Shown here piece by piece: positions 9,944-18,928 of a DNA stretch of 64,000 nucleotides. The first letter of the stretch is position 1. Each line of letters starts with the position of its first letter. The translations under genes and the position numbers were made by a program. Under the pieces are notes generated by a model that saw nothing but the letters and a program-made list of their open reading frames with translations, was not told where the DNA came from and did no database searches. Where the stretch lies: assembly GCF_030643805.1 (NCBI RefSeq), contig NZ_CP094656.1:3224001-3288000 (forward strand), written 5' to 3'. Origin of the DNA: Alkalihalobacillus sp. AL-G (lineage in GTDB: Bacteria; Bacillota; Bacilli; Bacillales; Fictibacillaceae).

Positions 9944-11152
9944 TTATTGTTGTTCGTAAATCGGCGGTTGAAATAATTGATCAATCGCGAGAATGGCAGC
10001 CCCTTTCACCCATGCATCATTTCCTAAAGTAGAGGTAACCACATTGGTATCATAGCGTGCATGATAGAAGAAGTTCTCTTTAGCTCTTTGGATCGCCTGA
10101 GGAACAAAGTACTCTTCAGCAACCATCCCTTCCCCGATCAGAACAATCGTCCCTGGGTTAAAGCTATTGATTGCATTGATCAATCCGACTCCTAAATAAT
10201 CTCCTAGTCTACTAAAGAGAACCTTCGCTAACTCATCGCTTTCAAGCGCTGCCTTTAGTACCTCTTCAATGTTAATTCGGTGATTTTGAAGCTGTGAATC
10301 TGGGTATTCAGGTATCAATGTCGCTGCTTCCTCCTCTAAACCTTTGTTAGAAGCATACATCTCTAGGCAGCCCTTTTGGCCACAATGACATTGTCTTCCC
10401 CCTAATTGAATAATAGAATGCCCGAATTCACCCGCTCCACCAAATTCTCCCTTATACAATTTCCGATCGATGACGATGCTTGCTCCTATTCCATCACCTA
10501 TCGATATACAAATAAAGTTATTATGAACTGTACCATATCCTTTTTCAATTTCAGCATACGTGTAAGCGTTGACATCATTATCCAAAAAAACAGGTGTCCG
10601 AAATGCTTCATGGATCGGTGATGAGAGGTCTACTTCCTCCCAGCCTAATAAGGATGACCTGACAACAATACCTCGTTTACTATCAATCAATCCAGAAACG
10701 GCAATTCCAATTCCTTCTAAATGATCAAGATCAATCTTTTGTTGTGTAAGTATCTTTTTGATGCTGGTAATAATTAAGTCGATAACGGATGTTGATTCAT
10801 CATTTGTATAAAAAGGAATTTCAATGGATTCGATAATGGTGGGATCTAAGTCTGTAAGTGCTACTACGAGGTGGTCTTCCATAATTTTGACTCCGACGGC
10901 ATAGCCGCTTTTTTGATTGAATTCGATTAAAATAGGTCTCCTCCCGCCAGTTGAAGTAGCTGCGCCTATTTCATTCACCAATTCATTATTCATCAATTCA
11001 TCTATGATTTTGGAAATGGTAGAAAGCCCAAGTCCGGTTGTAATGGAAATGTCAGTTCGACTGATCGGTCCTTTCTTCCGTATGGTGTTAATTACTGTCG
11101 ACCGGTTCATGTCTTTGATTAAAGCTCGATTCCCTATTCGTAATTTTGTCAT
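9944..11152 (-). CDS. ROK-family transcriptional repressor
   Basis: A 402-residue protein with an N-terminal winged helix (residues about 15-80: ISRTDISITTGLGLSTISKIIDEL) and a C-terminal ROK sugar-kinase-like domain. CHCGQKGCLE (about residue 255) is the ROK zinc site, and GIGDGIGASIV and GEFGHS are the usual sugar/phosphate loops. XylR/NagC-like repressors of this type release DNA when sugar binds. It is the first gene of the uptake operon and is expected to repress it. RBS AAGGAGCC precedes the ATG, and a TATAAT lies about 14 bp upstream of the start. Confidence 0.9.
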   Translation of the reverse strand: MTKLRIGNRALIKDMNRSTVINTIRKKGPISRTDISITTGLGLSTISKIIDELMNNELVNEIGAATSTGGRRPILIEFNQKSGYAVGVKIMEDHLVVALTDLDPTIIESIEIPFYTNDESTSVIDLIITSIKKILTQQKIDLDHLEGIGIAVSGLIDSKRGIVVRSSLLGWEEVDLSSPIHEAFRTPVFLDNDVNAYTYAEIEKGYGTVHNNFICISIGDGIGASIVIDRKLYKGEFGGAGEFGHSIIQLGGRQCHCGQKGCLEMYASNKGLEEEAATLIPEYPDSQLQNHRINIEEVLKAALESDELAKVLFSRLGDYLGVGLINAINSFNPGTIVLIGEGMVAEEYFVPQAIQRAKENFFYHARYDTNVVTSTLGNDAWVKGAAILAIDQLFQPPIYEQQ

Positions 11153-11250
11153 CTAAAAGGCTCCTTATTATAATCTATTGTCATTTTAACTTTCTTTCTT
11201 CAGTGAAGCAAGTAATTATTAAAAATATTTAGAAATTATTGATTACTAAA

Positions 11251-11280
11251 AAAACATATGCGTTGTTTTACATATGTTTT
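11251..11280 (-). terminator. AT-rich Rho-independent terminator
   Basis: A perfect 10-bp inverted repeat (AAAACATATG / CATATGTTTT, 10-nt loop) followed on the minus strand by a T run. It closes the response-regulator transcript at 11415-13132 and separates it from the sugar operon. The rest of 11157-11414 holds only the probable ROK promoter (TATAAT near 11170) and AT-rich sequence. Confidence 0.6.
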
Positions 11281-11414
11281 TAAGCCTATATATTCAGTCA
11301 TTCCTTAAAAACCATAGTCTTGTTCATGCTTTTAGAGTTGACCATATAAATTCGAAGATCGGAATTGAGAAATTGCGGTTGAAACCTCGATTCATCTTCC
11401 CATACTATTTTCTA

Positions 11415-12020
11415 CTAACGTTTCAACCAGCCTTTATTTTCAGCGATGGTGACAGCGTCGATACGGTTTTTCGCTTCTAGTTTCTGAATCACTTCTGAAA
11501 TGTAATTGCGGACCGTCCCTGGTGACAAAAATAATTTATTACTGATGTCCTTTACTGAATCACCATCTTTTAAACGGCCTAGTATTTCGGATTCCCGTTC
11601 GGTGAGTGGATTCGTCTCTTCCATCATCGAGAAGGTAAGATGAGGACTGAACACGCGCCTCCCTGCGTTGATCTTGCGAAGGGATTCGGCAAGCTCGGAT
11701 ACAGGAGTGTCCTTTAACAAATATCCTTGGACACCAGCTTTGACTGCCTGTTGAAGATAACCGCTTCTAGCAAAGGTTGTGACAATGACAACCTTGCAGT
11801 CACTTACCGCCGCCTTTAACTTTTCCGCTACCTCCAGCCCACTAAGTGTTGGCATTTCAATATCCAAAAGGGCGATGTCCGGTTTATGTTTTTGTATTAA
11901 CTGGAGTGCTTCTTCACCGTTGTCCGTTTCTCCGACAATCTTGATATCATCTTCCATCGCCAATAATCGACTTATTGCGCCTCGAAGCATGCCTTGGTCT
12001 TCTGCAATGACAATATGCAT
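11415..12020 (-). CDS. NarL/DesR-type response regulator
   Basis: A 201-residue regulator. The receiver domain (residues 1-120) has the phospho-acceptor Asp in ALLDIEMP and the conserved VVTTFARSGYLQQAVKAG and GYLLKD blocks. The LuxR-type HTH (residues about 135-195) has NPLTERESEILGRLKDG and SPGTVRNYISEVIQKL. It is a clear paralogue of DesR at 14922-15527, but its HTH recognition helix differs. The partner histidine kinase gene lies 23 bp upstream. Its target is unknown; the small membrane-protein gene at 13230-13649 is the nearest candidate. Confidence 0.93.
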   Translation of the reverse strand: MHIVIAEDQGMLRGAISRLLAMEDDIKIVGETDNGEEALQLIQKHKPDIALLDIEMPTLSGLEVAEKLKAAVSDCKVVIVTTFARSGYLQQAVKAGVQGYLLKDTPVSELAESLRKINAGRRVFSPHLTFSMMEETNPLTERESEILGRLKDGDSVKDISNKLFLSPGTVRNYISEVIQKLEAKNRIDAVTIAENKGWLKR

Positions 12021-12043
12021 TTGATCCCCTCCTTATCGCTGGA

Positions 12044-13132
12044 CTATTTTTTTGGTACGGTAATCGTCACTTTTGTTCCATCAGTTTTACTAGATTCATA
12101 GCTAAGCTTCCCCTCGATCAACAACAGACGCTCCTTCATTCCTAATAAGCCGTTTCCGAATTGATCATGTCTCGTATTCTCTTTTTCCATACCGATTCCA
12201 TCATCCTGTATAAAAAGCACAAACTCATCCGATTCTTCATGGAGACTTACGGTACATATGTTGGCACCGCTGTGCTTAACTACATTTGTAATGCATTCAC
12301 GGAGACACATCCCGAGAATAAATCGAATGGTCGGCGCTGCAGCGATCGTTTTATTTTTTTCATAGTTGAATTCAATGCCAGCAGACTCAAGCATCTCTCT
12401 AGCATTTTGGACTTCTTCCGCGATATCGATGGCTTGCATGTCACTGACTAGCTCCCGGACCTGAAGTAGAACGGATCGTGAAATCGTTTGAACTTCGCGT
12501 GCTTCTTTTAGAGCCTGATCGGGATATTGGGGAATGAGCCGTTCTACCAACTCACTTTTTACAGTGATCATCGATAACGTATGCCCTAACGTATCATGTA
12601 AGTCTCGTGCTATACGTTGTCGTTCCGCATTTTTCACAAGTCGAGCGATCTCCTCATTGGCATCCTGAAGTTTCATGCTCGTTTCCCATGAGCGTTGAAA
12701 CACCCTGGCTATATAAGGAATCCCGTTCAGTAAGAGAACTGCCGGAATCCAGTACGGCTGCCATGTGTTCATTGTTTGCTCATAAAAGAAATAGATTGCA
12801 ACGGCAAAGAAGGCAGTCATCGTGATCACCATTTGTGTAATGCGACGATAGGATTCCAACATCCCGGTCACGATAGCTGGATAAAAACCTAAGCATAAGC
12901 TCCAGGGTGTATAGAACGCTCCTATTACAGCTACAATAAATAACTGAACAACAAGATATACGAGTCGGAGCTTAACATCGACAATACTTTTGTAGTAGCT
13001 GGCCCCGAGAAGGATAAACAACAATAGATACTTTAAATCTATTGGCATAAAAAACAAATAACTGGACGGGAGGATTAACAGCATCAATAGCATTGCTACT
13101 CTCGGATGTTTAATTGAACGCCATGTATTCAT
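12044..13132 (-). CDS. DesK-like sensor histidine kinase
   Basis: A 362-residue kinase with five or so membrane helices in residues 1-150 and no large extracellular domain, the design used by DesK to sense membrane thickness. The HisKA_3 box is RQRIARDLHDTLGH (phospho-His near residue 188), followed by a HATPase_c domain with GLRE-type N box (CLRECITNVVKHSG) and DDGIGM. It pairs with the regulator downstream. The membrane-only sensor suggests an envelope or temperature signal, but this is inference. Confidence 0.92.
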   Translation of the reverse strand: MNTWRSIKHPRVAMLLMLLILPSSYLFFMPIDLKYLLLFILLGASYYKSIVDVKLRLVYLVVQLFIVAVIGAFYTPWSLCLGFYPAIVTGMLESYRRITQMVITMTAFFAVAIYFFYEQTMNTWQPYWIPAVLLLNGIPYIARVFQRSWETSMKLQDANEEIARLVKNAERQRIARDLHDTLGHTLSMITVKSELVERLIPQYPDQALKEAREVQTISRSVLLQVRELVSDMQAIDIAEEVQNAREMLESAGIEFNYEKNKTIAAAPTIRFILGMCLRECITNVVKHSGANICTVSLHEESDEFVLFIQDDGIGMEKENTRHDQFGNGLLGMKERLLLIEGKLSYESSKTDGTKVTITVPKK

Positions 13133-13229
13133 TTACTATCGCTTCCCAATTAATTGATATGCATTTATCGTACCATGGAAAAGTTTGTATAAGAAGGAAG
13201 GGTTCAGTAAAAATTCATTCAATGAACAT

Positions 13230-13649
13230 TTAATGATGGACATCAGATGTATTTTTATCTATGGTGGTTTGGACGGATTCGATCTTTTCTTGCTTGAGCC
13301 ATTTCGGAACAAGCCAGATCGAAATTAAAGCCACGACTATATGGAGAGGGTGTGCTACGATACCGAAATCTACCTCTGGTGGGTTTGCAATATCATTGAG
13401 TGTCATCACCAAAGTGATTATAGCTACGAGGAACGTATAATAGAGTCTCGGTCTTTCCGTTTTCTTTAACCATTTTACGAAAATCAGTGCACCTACAAAA
13501 TTAGTAACAATCGAAGCGAGCCCGATTGAAAGCCAGGTCAACTGGTCGAACCATAGTCCTGTCGAAAAACCTATAACATAGGCCGTGACAATTCCTGCTA
13601 GCCCTGATAAGATACCTACCATCAATCCGACGCTTAAACTTTTTTTCAT
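13230..13649 (-). CDS. DUF6069-like four-helix membrane protein
   Basis: A 139-residue integral membrane protein with four hydrophobic helices and a charged C-terminal tail. NPPEVDFGIVAHPLHIVVALISIWLVPKWL resembles small DUF6069-type proteins of Firmicutes. RBS AAAGGAGA precedes the ATG. It lies 97 bp upstream of the histidine kinase gene in the same direction and has dyad elements in its promoter region (13715-13747), so it may be the target of that two-component system. Function unknown. Confidence 0.75.
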   Translation of the reverse strand: MKKSLSVGLMVGILSGLAGIVTAYVIGFSTGLWFDQLTWLSIGLASIVTNFVGALIFVKWLKKTERPRLYYTFLVAIITLVMTLNDIANPPEVDFGIVAHPLHIVVALISIWLVPKWLKQEKIESVQTTIDKNTSDVHH

Positions 13650-13714
13650 ATTTGTATGTCTCCTTTTTGTTAAGTTACTACCATCGTACTTAAAAGGAGG
13701 TTCAGATTGTAGTT

Positions 13715-13747
13715 ATGAACTTCATTATTATAAGGTGATAAATATCA
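13715..13747 (-). promoter_or_regulatory. Candidate promoter region with tandem dyads
   Basis: Two short palindromes, ATGAACTTCAT (13715-13725) and TGATAAATATCA (13736-13747), lie upstream of the membrane-protein gene. A TACAAT at 13706-13711 could be its -10 box. The second palindrome would sit near -37 to -48, the place of one of the two DesR-like sites at the des promoter. Candidate operator for the left-hand two-component system. Confidence 0.35.
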
Positions 13748-13771
13748 TATCGATGGTCGTTCCATAGCCCG

Positions 13772-14770
13772 TCACGTTGAGGAAGGGTCTGAGGGTGTTT
13801 CTTTTGCCATTGGCATTTGATCCATAAAGCCACGTTCAATCATTAGATTTAAACTGTCTTCCCCGTATTGTAAAGTTTCCGCCATTATACGCATAAAATG
13901 AGTGCCCAAATCCTTTCTCTGTACACTTGAAAGTGCGCTACCGTATCGTCCAGCTGCTGCTGAGGTTAATAATGTCATTTTATACAACATTAATCGGTCT
14001 GAAAACGGAGATACAGTTGTATCCGTCAGTTCACTTTCCCAAGTAGGTAATTTGGGCAAGTCATTTTCAGTAAGGACGGACTGGAAAATATCCAAGTGCT
14101 TTTGGAACATTTCAACTCCACGTTCAAAATGCTTCCTCAATTCGTTGGATGAGGTAATTTGACTGAAGATTTTCAAAAACGTTTTATGGACTTCTGTCGA
14201 CTTCAAATTATGTACCAGTTGACTAATTTCCATTGTGTTTATTGGACGACGGTCCGCAAACCACCCAGCCAAATAACTTTGTTTGCTGACTTTTCCGATG
14301 TGATTTGTGGTTGGAATATGAACCTCAGGATGTTGCAACCCTTTTTTTATCATTAAATCTGCCAATCGGTTGTAAAGTTCCGCCGAGTTTTTAAGACATT
14401 CTTGATAAAACTCACGCAGATCTTTACGCGTGCTAGTATTTAAAGACAAGGAATAAACAATGTGCGCATCTTGAACTAACTTATACTTAATAAGTAGAGT
14501 GAAATTATCTGTACAAATTGCAGGGGCATTAATATCCACATCACTTTCTTCAAACCTTTGTGGAAGAGGCTGTTTCGCTTTTTCTAAAAATGCCTTAGAC
14601 TTTTCAACCTCGATTATCGATATTTCCTCTGCATATTCGAGGATGTTATGTAATTCTTCATCTTGTGCATTTGCATTAAAATATTTGGTGACGTTTTGAG
14701 CCATCGTATTACTAATATAGGAATTCCACAAATTCGAAATCTCAGCAGGTGTTAATTTTTCAACTTCCAT
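13772..14770 (-). CDS. DUF3231 family protein
   Basis: A 332-residue soluble, largely helical protein made of two similar halves (residues about 10-165 and 175-320), each with the spacing of a ferritin-like four-helix unit. That arrangement matches DUF3231 proteins common in Bacillus and Clostridia, distantly related to CotF-type spore coat proteins. GRYGSALSSVQRKDLGTHFMR lies in the second half. RBS AGGGGGGAA precedes the ATG. It is transcribed alone between two regulator loci. No biochemical function is established for the family. Confidence 0.8.
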   Translation of the reverse strand: MEVEKLTPAEISNLWNSYISNTMAQNVTKYFNANAQDEELHNILEYAEEISIIEVEKSKAFLEKAKQPLPQRFEESDVDINAPAICTDNFTLLIKYKLVQDAHIVYSLSLNTSTRKDLREFYQECLKNSAELYNRLADLMIKKGLQHPEVHIPTTNHIGKVSKQSYLAGWFADRRPINTMEISQLVHNLKSTEVHKTFLKIFSQITSSNELRKHFERGVEMFQKHLDIFQSVLTENDLPKLPTWESELTDTTVSPFSDRLMLYKMTLLTSAAAGRYGSALSSVQRKDLGTHFMRIMAETLQYGEDSLNLMIERGFMDQMPMAKETPSDPSST

Positions 14771-14921
14771 CTAAATTTCCCCCCTTTAAAATTTTTTTTA
14801 TTTTATCCTGAGCCTAAAAAAATATCCCCTCTTAAGTTTTTTTGCCCGGATCATATCTTATTAAAAATCATTATTTAGGGTGTTTAGGTTGGAAGCTTCA
14901 TACTTCGGAAGTGGGAGAATT

Positions 14922-15527
14922 TTATTTAAACCAACCCTTTTCCTTAAATCGGGAAATGGCTTCGATCCGGTTGCTTACATCGAGTTTATCGAGGATGACG
15001 GAAACATAATTCCGTACAGTCCCATTGGTAAGGTAGAGCTCGCTCGCAATTTCCTTCGTATTCTTTCCCTCGGCAATCAAATTAATCACCTGTTTTTCAC
15101 GCTCAGTCAGTGGATTTCCATTACTGTTTCCATATGCAATATCAACTAATTCAGGAGCATAAACTTGTCGACCGTCCATAATCACACGGATTGAATTCGC
15201 TAGTTCCTCACTCGGGCTGTCTTTTAATAAATAACCGCTTACCTCAGCCTTCCGAGCACGTTCGAAATACCCTGTCCTGGCGAAGGTTGTTAAAATAATC
15301 ACTTTACAAGGATTGTCCTTTAAGTCTTCGGCAGCATCAAGTCCGCTTTTCAATGGCATTTCAATGTCCATGATACAGATATCGGGCTGGTGCTCCTTCA
15401 CCATAGCCAATGCCTCTTCTCCGTTCCTTGCTTTACCGACGACTTCCATATCTTCTTCCAAGTCAAGTAAAGACCCGAGAGCTCCCAACAGCATTCGTTG
15501 ATCTTCGGCGATGACAATTCGAATCAT
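14922..15527 (-). CDS. desR: DesR response regulator
   Basis: A 201-residue regulator that reads almost like Bacillus subtilis DesR throughout (IAEDQRMLLGALGSLLDLEEDMEVVGK; CIMDIEMP with the phospho-Asp; SGYLLKDSPSEELANSI; GTVRNYVSVILDKLDVSNRIEAI). Phosphorylated DesR activates the desaturase gene after a temperature drop. Its ATG overlaps the end of desK by 4 bp (ATGA). RBS AGGGGGGAT. The expected target gene is at 16823-17872 with a matching operator upstream. Confidence 0.95.
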   Translation of the reverse strand: MIRIVIAEDQRMLLGALGSLLDLEEDMEVVGKARNGEEALAMVKEHQPDICIMDIEMPLKSGLDAAEDLKDNPCKVIILTTFARTGYFERARKAEVSGYLLKDSPSEELANSIRVIMDGRQVYAPELVDIAYGNSNGNPLTEREKQVINLIAEGKNTKEIASELYLTNGTVRNYVSVILDKLDVSNRIEAISRFKEKGWFK

Positions 15528-16660
15528 ACTAATCCCCCCTGTTCCGTTTGTTGAATGACATTAGGTACACGAATAGTTAGTATCGTTCCATTTGATGATT
15601 CAATCTCTAAACTTCCATTCACAAATTCCAGCCGTTCTCTCATCCCCCGTAGTCCATGCCGTGTTAGGGAATCCACTTTAGGTGATATACCAATTCCATT
15701 ATCATGGACTTTAATAAGTACTTCATTAGGTGATTGATCAATTAAGACACTGCAGGATGATGCCTCGCTATGCTTGACAACATTCGTTACAGCTTCTTTC
15801 AAACACATGCAAAGCACATTTTCAACCAATAAAGGAGTAGTGGTAAGTTCTGGATTTCCTTTAAAATTGAATTCCATTTGAGCAGCATCTAACATTTGCT
15901 GGACATGGGTAATTTCATCTTTCAGTTTTGATCCCCTCATATCCGAAACCATTTCTCTCACTTCTTTTAATGCTGTCCGTGCCGTTTGGTGGATATCATT
16001 GATTTCGTTTTTCGCTGAATCTGGATTCTTGTACATTAATTTCCCAGCCAAATCACTTTTCAATCCAATGAGCGAGAGCTTTTGTCCCAGAGTATCATGT
16101 AAGTCACGTGCAATTCGCTGACGTTCTTCTATAATCATCAACCGCGAAATCCTTTTATTTGCATCTTCTAATTGACCTTCCAATTTTTCGTGCTTGATTC
16201 GATTGTACATTGTGAATGGCAATAGGATGACACCAATCAAACTAATGATGATAAACGGTAATTGGGAAAGCATCATTTCACTTTGCCAAAAAAACACGAT
16301 ACTGATCGTAGCAATAGTGCTAAGAAGATGAACTACATATAACGTTAAAAACCCGATTTTATTTTGAATGTTTCCAATAAAAAACGCTAAAAAAAGCGCA
16401 AAATATACATAACCGAAAAGCAAAGTCATGACAATGCTTATAGCCATTTCTATACTCACCCATACATAGACAGACGAACTTTTAGAAATAAAGGATAGCC
16501 GGTATGAAGCATAGAACAGCAAAAACATCAATATGCCGAAAACAATTTCCATTGTTGATGATGAGCGAAAAATAAAATAGAAAGGCAGAATACAAAATAT
16601 AATCCATACGTAGGAGCTAAGCCCGGTATTTTTCGGGATAATGTGATACCAATTCTGCAT
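15524..16660 (-). CDS. desK: DesK thermosensor histidine kinase
   Basis: A 378-residue membrane kinase with about five helices in residues 1-160 and the H box RQRIARDLHDTLGQKLSLIGLKSD, matching DesK of B. subtilis. The HATPase domain follows (CLKEAVTNVVKHS, HDNGIGI, GLRGMRERL). DesK senses membrane thickening in the cold and phosphorylates DesR. RBS GGGGGCC precedes the ATG at 16660. It follows the desaturase gene, as in the classical des-desK-desR order, with a terminator between. Confidence 0.95.
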   Translation of the reverse strand: MQNWYHIIPKNTGLSSYVWIIFCILPFYFIFRSSSTMEIVFGILMFLLFYASYRLSFISKSSSVYVWVSIEMAISIVMTLLFGYVYFALFLAFFIGNIQNKIGFLTLYVVHLLSTIATISIVFFWQSEMMLSQLPFIIISLIGVILLPFTMYNRIKHEKLEGQLEDANKRISRLMIIEERQRIARDLHDTLGQKLSLIGLKSDLAGKLMYKNPDSAKNEINDIHQTARTALKEVREMVSDMRGSKLKDEITHVQQMLDAAQMEFNFKGNPELTTTPLLVENVLCMCLKEAVTNVVKHSEASSCSVLIDQSPNEVLIKVHDNGIGISPKVDSLTRHGLRGMRERLEFVNGSLEIESSNGTILTIRVPNVIQQTEQGGLV

Positions 16661-16780
16661 AGCGGCCCCCTCTTTTCCATTTTTATTTATGATTTCAGCC
16701 TATTATCCAACTATTCATTTAAGTATAACAAAAAGCAAACACACCAGCTCTTAGGATGAGGAAAGGCTTATATATACAAG

Positions 16781-16813
16781 AAAACCCCTCCAATGCTAAA
16801 TGGAAGGGTCTTC
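16781..16813 (-). terminator. Terminator after des
   Basis: Inverted repeat (ACCCTTCCA with ACCCCTCCA complement, one G-T pair) followed on the minus strand by TTTTCTTG. It ends the desaturase transcript and explains how desK-desR can be expressed independently of cold-induced des. Confidence 0.7.
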
Positions 16814-16822
16814 GCATTGTAT

Positions 16823-17872
16823 TTATTTTTCTTGAAGGCTTGGTCTTATATTCTTCAGTTGTGCTCTGGTTTTTGTTTTACCTAGATGATTTTTAACTTG
16901 TTTAAAGCTTACAAATGTCTTGTTTTTTTCATCATACAAACGGAAACGTATGGATTGTAAGCTAGAAGCAAATGTAATTGTCGTTGCTTTTTGTAACGGC
17001 GGTGTCGATTCATGTGCTTTTTCCAAATTATAATTCGGTACTCTAGGACTCAAGTGATGAACGTGATGGAATCCAATACTCCCTGTCAACCATTGCATCA
17101 GCTTCGGGAGTTTGTAATAGGAACTTCCATCTACCGCAGCTTTTACATAATCCCACTCTTCCTCAGTTTCGAAGTAGGAATCCTCAAATTGATGCTGGAC
17201 ATAAAAGAGCCAAATGCCGAGTGATCCTGATACGAAAAGAATCGGGAGTTGAACAATAAGAAAAGCCTGCCAACCGATTGTCCATATTAAAAGCGTATAA
17301 ATAGCGGCAAGCGAAAAATTGATCAAGTACGTGTTCAATCGTTCTTTTCTTCTTGCCCCTTTTTCATTAAAACGGTTCGAAATAAAGTAAAGATAGAATG
17401 GGCCTAACCCAAACATGACTAATGGATTTCGATATAGGCGATACGACAATTTACCCCAAAATGAAGCAGCAGCATACTCATCAACCGTCATCACCCAAAC
17501 ATCTCCGGTACCACGTTTATCTAAGTTACTGCTTGTTGCGTGATGAATGGTATGACTATGTTTCCATTTTTCAAACGGAAAATGGGTAATGATTCCGGTA
17601 ATGGTACCTATTACTCGATTCGCTTTTTTGTTTTTGAAAAAGGATTGGTGCGTGCAGTCATGGAAGATGATAAAGGTCCGGACAACGAAACCTGCTGCTA
17701 CAACTGCCAATGCCAGGGTTAACCAAATCGAAACGGACAGACTTTGATATGCAAGGAACCAAATCAAGAAGAACGGCGGAATAGTATTAATCAGCTGATT
17801 AATACTTGACTTGGTATCAGATTTTTCGAAAGGTGCTACATTTTTTTTTAATTCTGCTAGTTTTTTCCTCAT
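16823..17872 (-). CDS. des: Phospholipid fatty-acid desaturase Des
   Basis: A 349-residue integral membrane di-iron desaturase. Three histidine boxes are visible: HDCTH, HSHTIHH and HHVHH, the last in SIGFHHVHHLSPRVPN. Four or more membrane helices surround them. Length and motifs match B. subtilis Des, a Delta5 acyl-lipid desaturase that introduces double bonds into existing phospholipids upon cold shock. The ATG at 17872 is chosen because AAGGAGG lies nine bases upstream; an in-frame extension to 18025 would run through the operator region and has no support. Confidence 0.95.
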   Translation of the reverse strand: MRKKLAELKKNVAPFEKSDTKSSINQLINTIPPFFLIWFLAYQSLSVSIWLTLALAVVAAGFVVRTFIIFHDCTHQSFFKNKKANRVIGTITGIITHFPFEKWKHSHTIHHATSSNLDKRGTGDVWVMTVDEYAAASFWGKLSYRLYRNPLVMFGLGPFYLYFISNRFNEKGARRKERLNTYLINFSLAAIYTLLIWTIGWQAFLIVQLPILFVSGSLGIWLFYVQHQFEDSYFETEEEWDYVKAAVDGSSYYKLPKLMQWLTGSIGFHHVHHLSPRVPNYNLEKAHESTPPLQKATTITFASSLQSIRFRLYDEKNKTFVSFKQVKNHLGKTKTRAQLKNIRPSLQEK

Positions 17873-17924
17873 CTCATGTTTCCTCCTTGGGCAAAACACA
17901 TCATGGATAACAATATCTAGTTCT

Positions 17925-17989
17925 ATTGTAGAAAAGATTCTCGTCCTGGAGAAGTCATAAACGTCACTATGATATATGACAAGTGTCAT
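17925..17989 (-). promoter_or_regulatory. des promoter with DesR-type operators
   Basis: A -10 box TACAAT (17925-17930) has only a weak -35, as expected for an activated promoter. A clear dyad ATGACA-AG-TGTCAT (17976-17989) and a weaker one, GTCATAAACGTCAC (about 17954-17967), lie at roughly -58 to -71 and -36 to -49. Two adjacent DesR sites upstream of -28 are known for the B. subtilis des promoter; equating these with them is inference. Confidence 0.6.
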
Positions 17990-18051
17990 GTTTGGGGGAG
18001 TGCCATAATCCGGAAAATTGCACATAAGTTCCTATCAGAAGGCTATAAAAT

Positions 18052-18081
18052 AGGTCAACCGGAATTGACATTGGTTGACCT
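18052..18081. repeat. 9-bp perfect inverted repeat
   Basis: AGGTCAACC and GGTTGACCT with a 12-nt spacer, in the gap between des and the 18183-18560 gene. No T run follows on either strand, so it is not a standard terminator; it could be an operator or a terminator relic. Confidence 0.4.
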
Positions 18082-18182
18082 TATGCATACGATCGCGTCG
18101 ATATTTGGATTAACCAAGCTTGTTATCGGACCTAGCTATACATCGCTTGAATAAGTTTACGCCCTTTTAACTAGACTCTAGT

Positions 18183-18560
18183 TCATTGTCTGTATTCCGC
18201 ATTATATGAATTTTCACCTGAATGGACCGATAAAAGTGTGTCCGCATACCCGACAAGTCGATTGACAATCTCATCTGAAATCGCATAAACAAGACGATGC
18301 AGCTCGTTCTTATGTAGGGCTGGGTCATCGAAAATGATTGTCGTGTTGATAAAGATATGTTTGGTGTCGTAAAGGTTATAATGGATAATGGTTTTACCAG
18401 GTGCACCACCTGTGACAGGATCCTTATAATTTGGCAGAAACACATACCACTCTTCCGCAGTAGGAGATCGGAAATTTTTTGTGAATGTCATGCCCTTAAT
18501 TTCATCTTCAATTTGTTTTTTTAGATCTTCATCCACTACATCGATAATCTTATCGTCCAT
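18183..18560 (-). CDS. Hypothetical protein
   Basis: A 125-residue soluble acidic protein of unknown function. EEWYVFLPNYKDPVTGGAPGKTIIHYNLYDTKHIFINTTIIFDD suggests a small mixed alpha/beta fold. No signal peptide or membrane segment. RBS GGAGAAGG precedes the ATG. It lies 23 bp downstream of the DUF1292 gene and is probably cotranscribed with it. Confidence 0.7.
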   Translation of the reverse strand: MDDKIIDVVDEDLKKQIEDEIKGMTFTKNFRSPTAEEWYVFLPNYKDPVTGGAPGKTIIHYNLYDTKHIFINTTIIFDDPALHKNELHRLVYAISDEIVNRLVGYADTLLSVHSGENSYNAEYRQ

Positions 18561-18583
18561 TCTAATTCCTTCTCCTCTACATC

Positions 18584-18847
18584 TTAATCTGCTGGATTCG
18601 CATTGATGGCTATTTCGTATGCATCAAGAACCATTTCTTTTTTATCCGGGTCATTTATGCCTATAAGGTACTGTCCGTCTTCCTCATTTTCCACTTGCAT
18701 CACAATCGTATCCTTTATATCTTCTACAGATCTTAATAATGCGTAGGTTTGGTCCTCTATATCGAATAAACCCTCAACCGAAAACTGTTTCTCTAAGCCA
18801 TTCTCATCTTCAACTGTGATGTAATCTCTCTCTTGTCCATCGACCAT
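18584..18847 (-). CDS. DUF1292 (YrzB-like) protein
   Basis: An 87-residue acidic protein with the DUF1292 pattern: ITVEDENGLEKQFSVEGLFDIEDQTYALL followed by an acidic EEDGQYLIGINDPD stretch. The B. subtilis relative is YrzB. Members are small cytoplasmic proteins of unknown function. It has a good RBS (GGAGGTA) and shares an apparent transcript with the downstream gene at 18183-18560. Confidence 0.8.
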   Translation of the reverse strand: MVDGQERDYITVEDENGLEKQFSVEGLFDIEDQTYALLRSVEDIKDTIVMQVENEEDGQYLIGINDPDKKEMVLDAYEIAINANPAD

Positions 18848-18928
18848 TATTCATACCTCCATTATTAATGTCCTCTAATAAGTCAGTTTTAGAGGCATTA
18901 CACAATTTGACCCAGTGAGTTGATATGG

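Noticed and set aside
17969-18154. Plus-strand 61-codon frame upstream of des
   Set aside because: It starts inside the DesR operator and has no ribosome site or family pattern.
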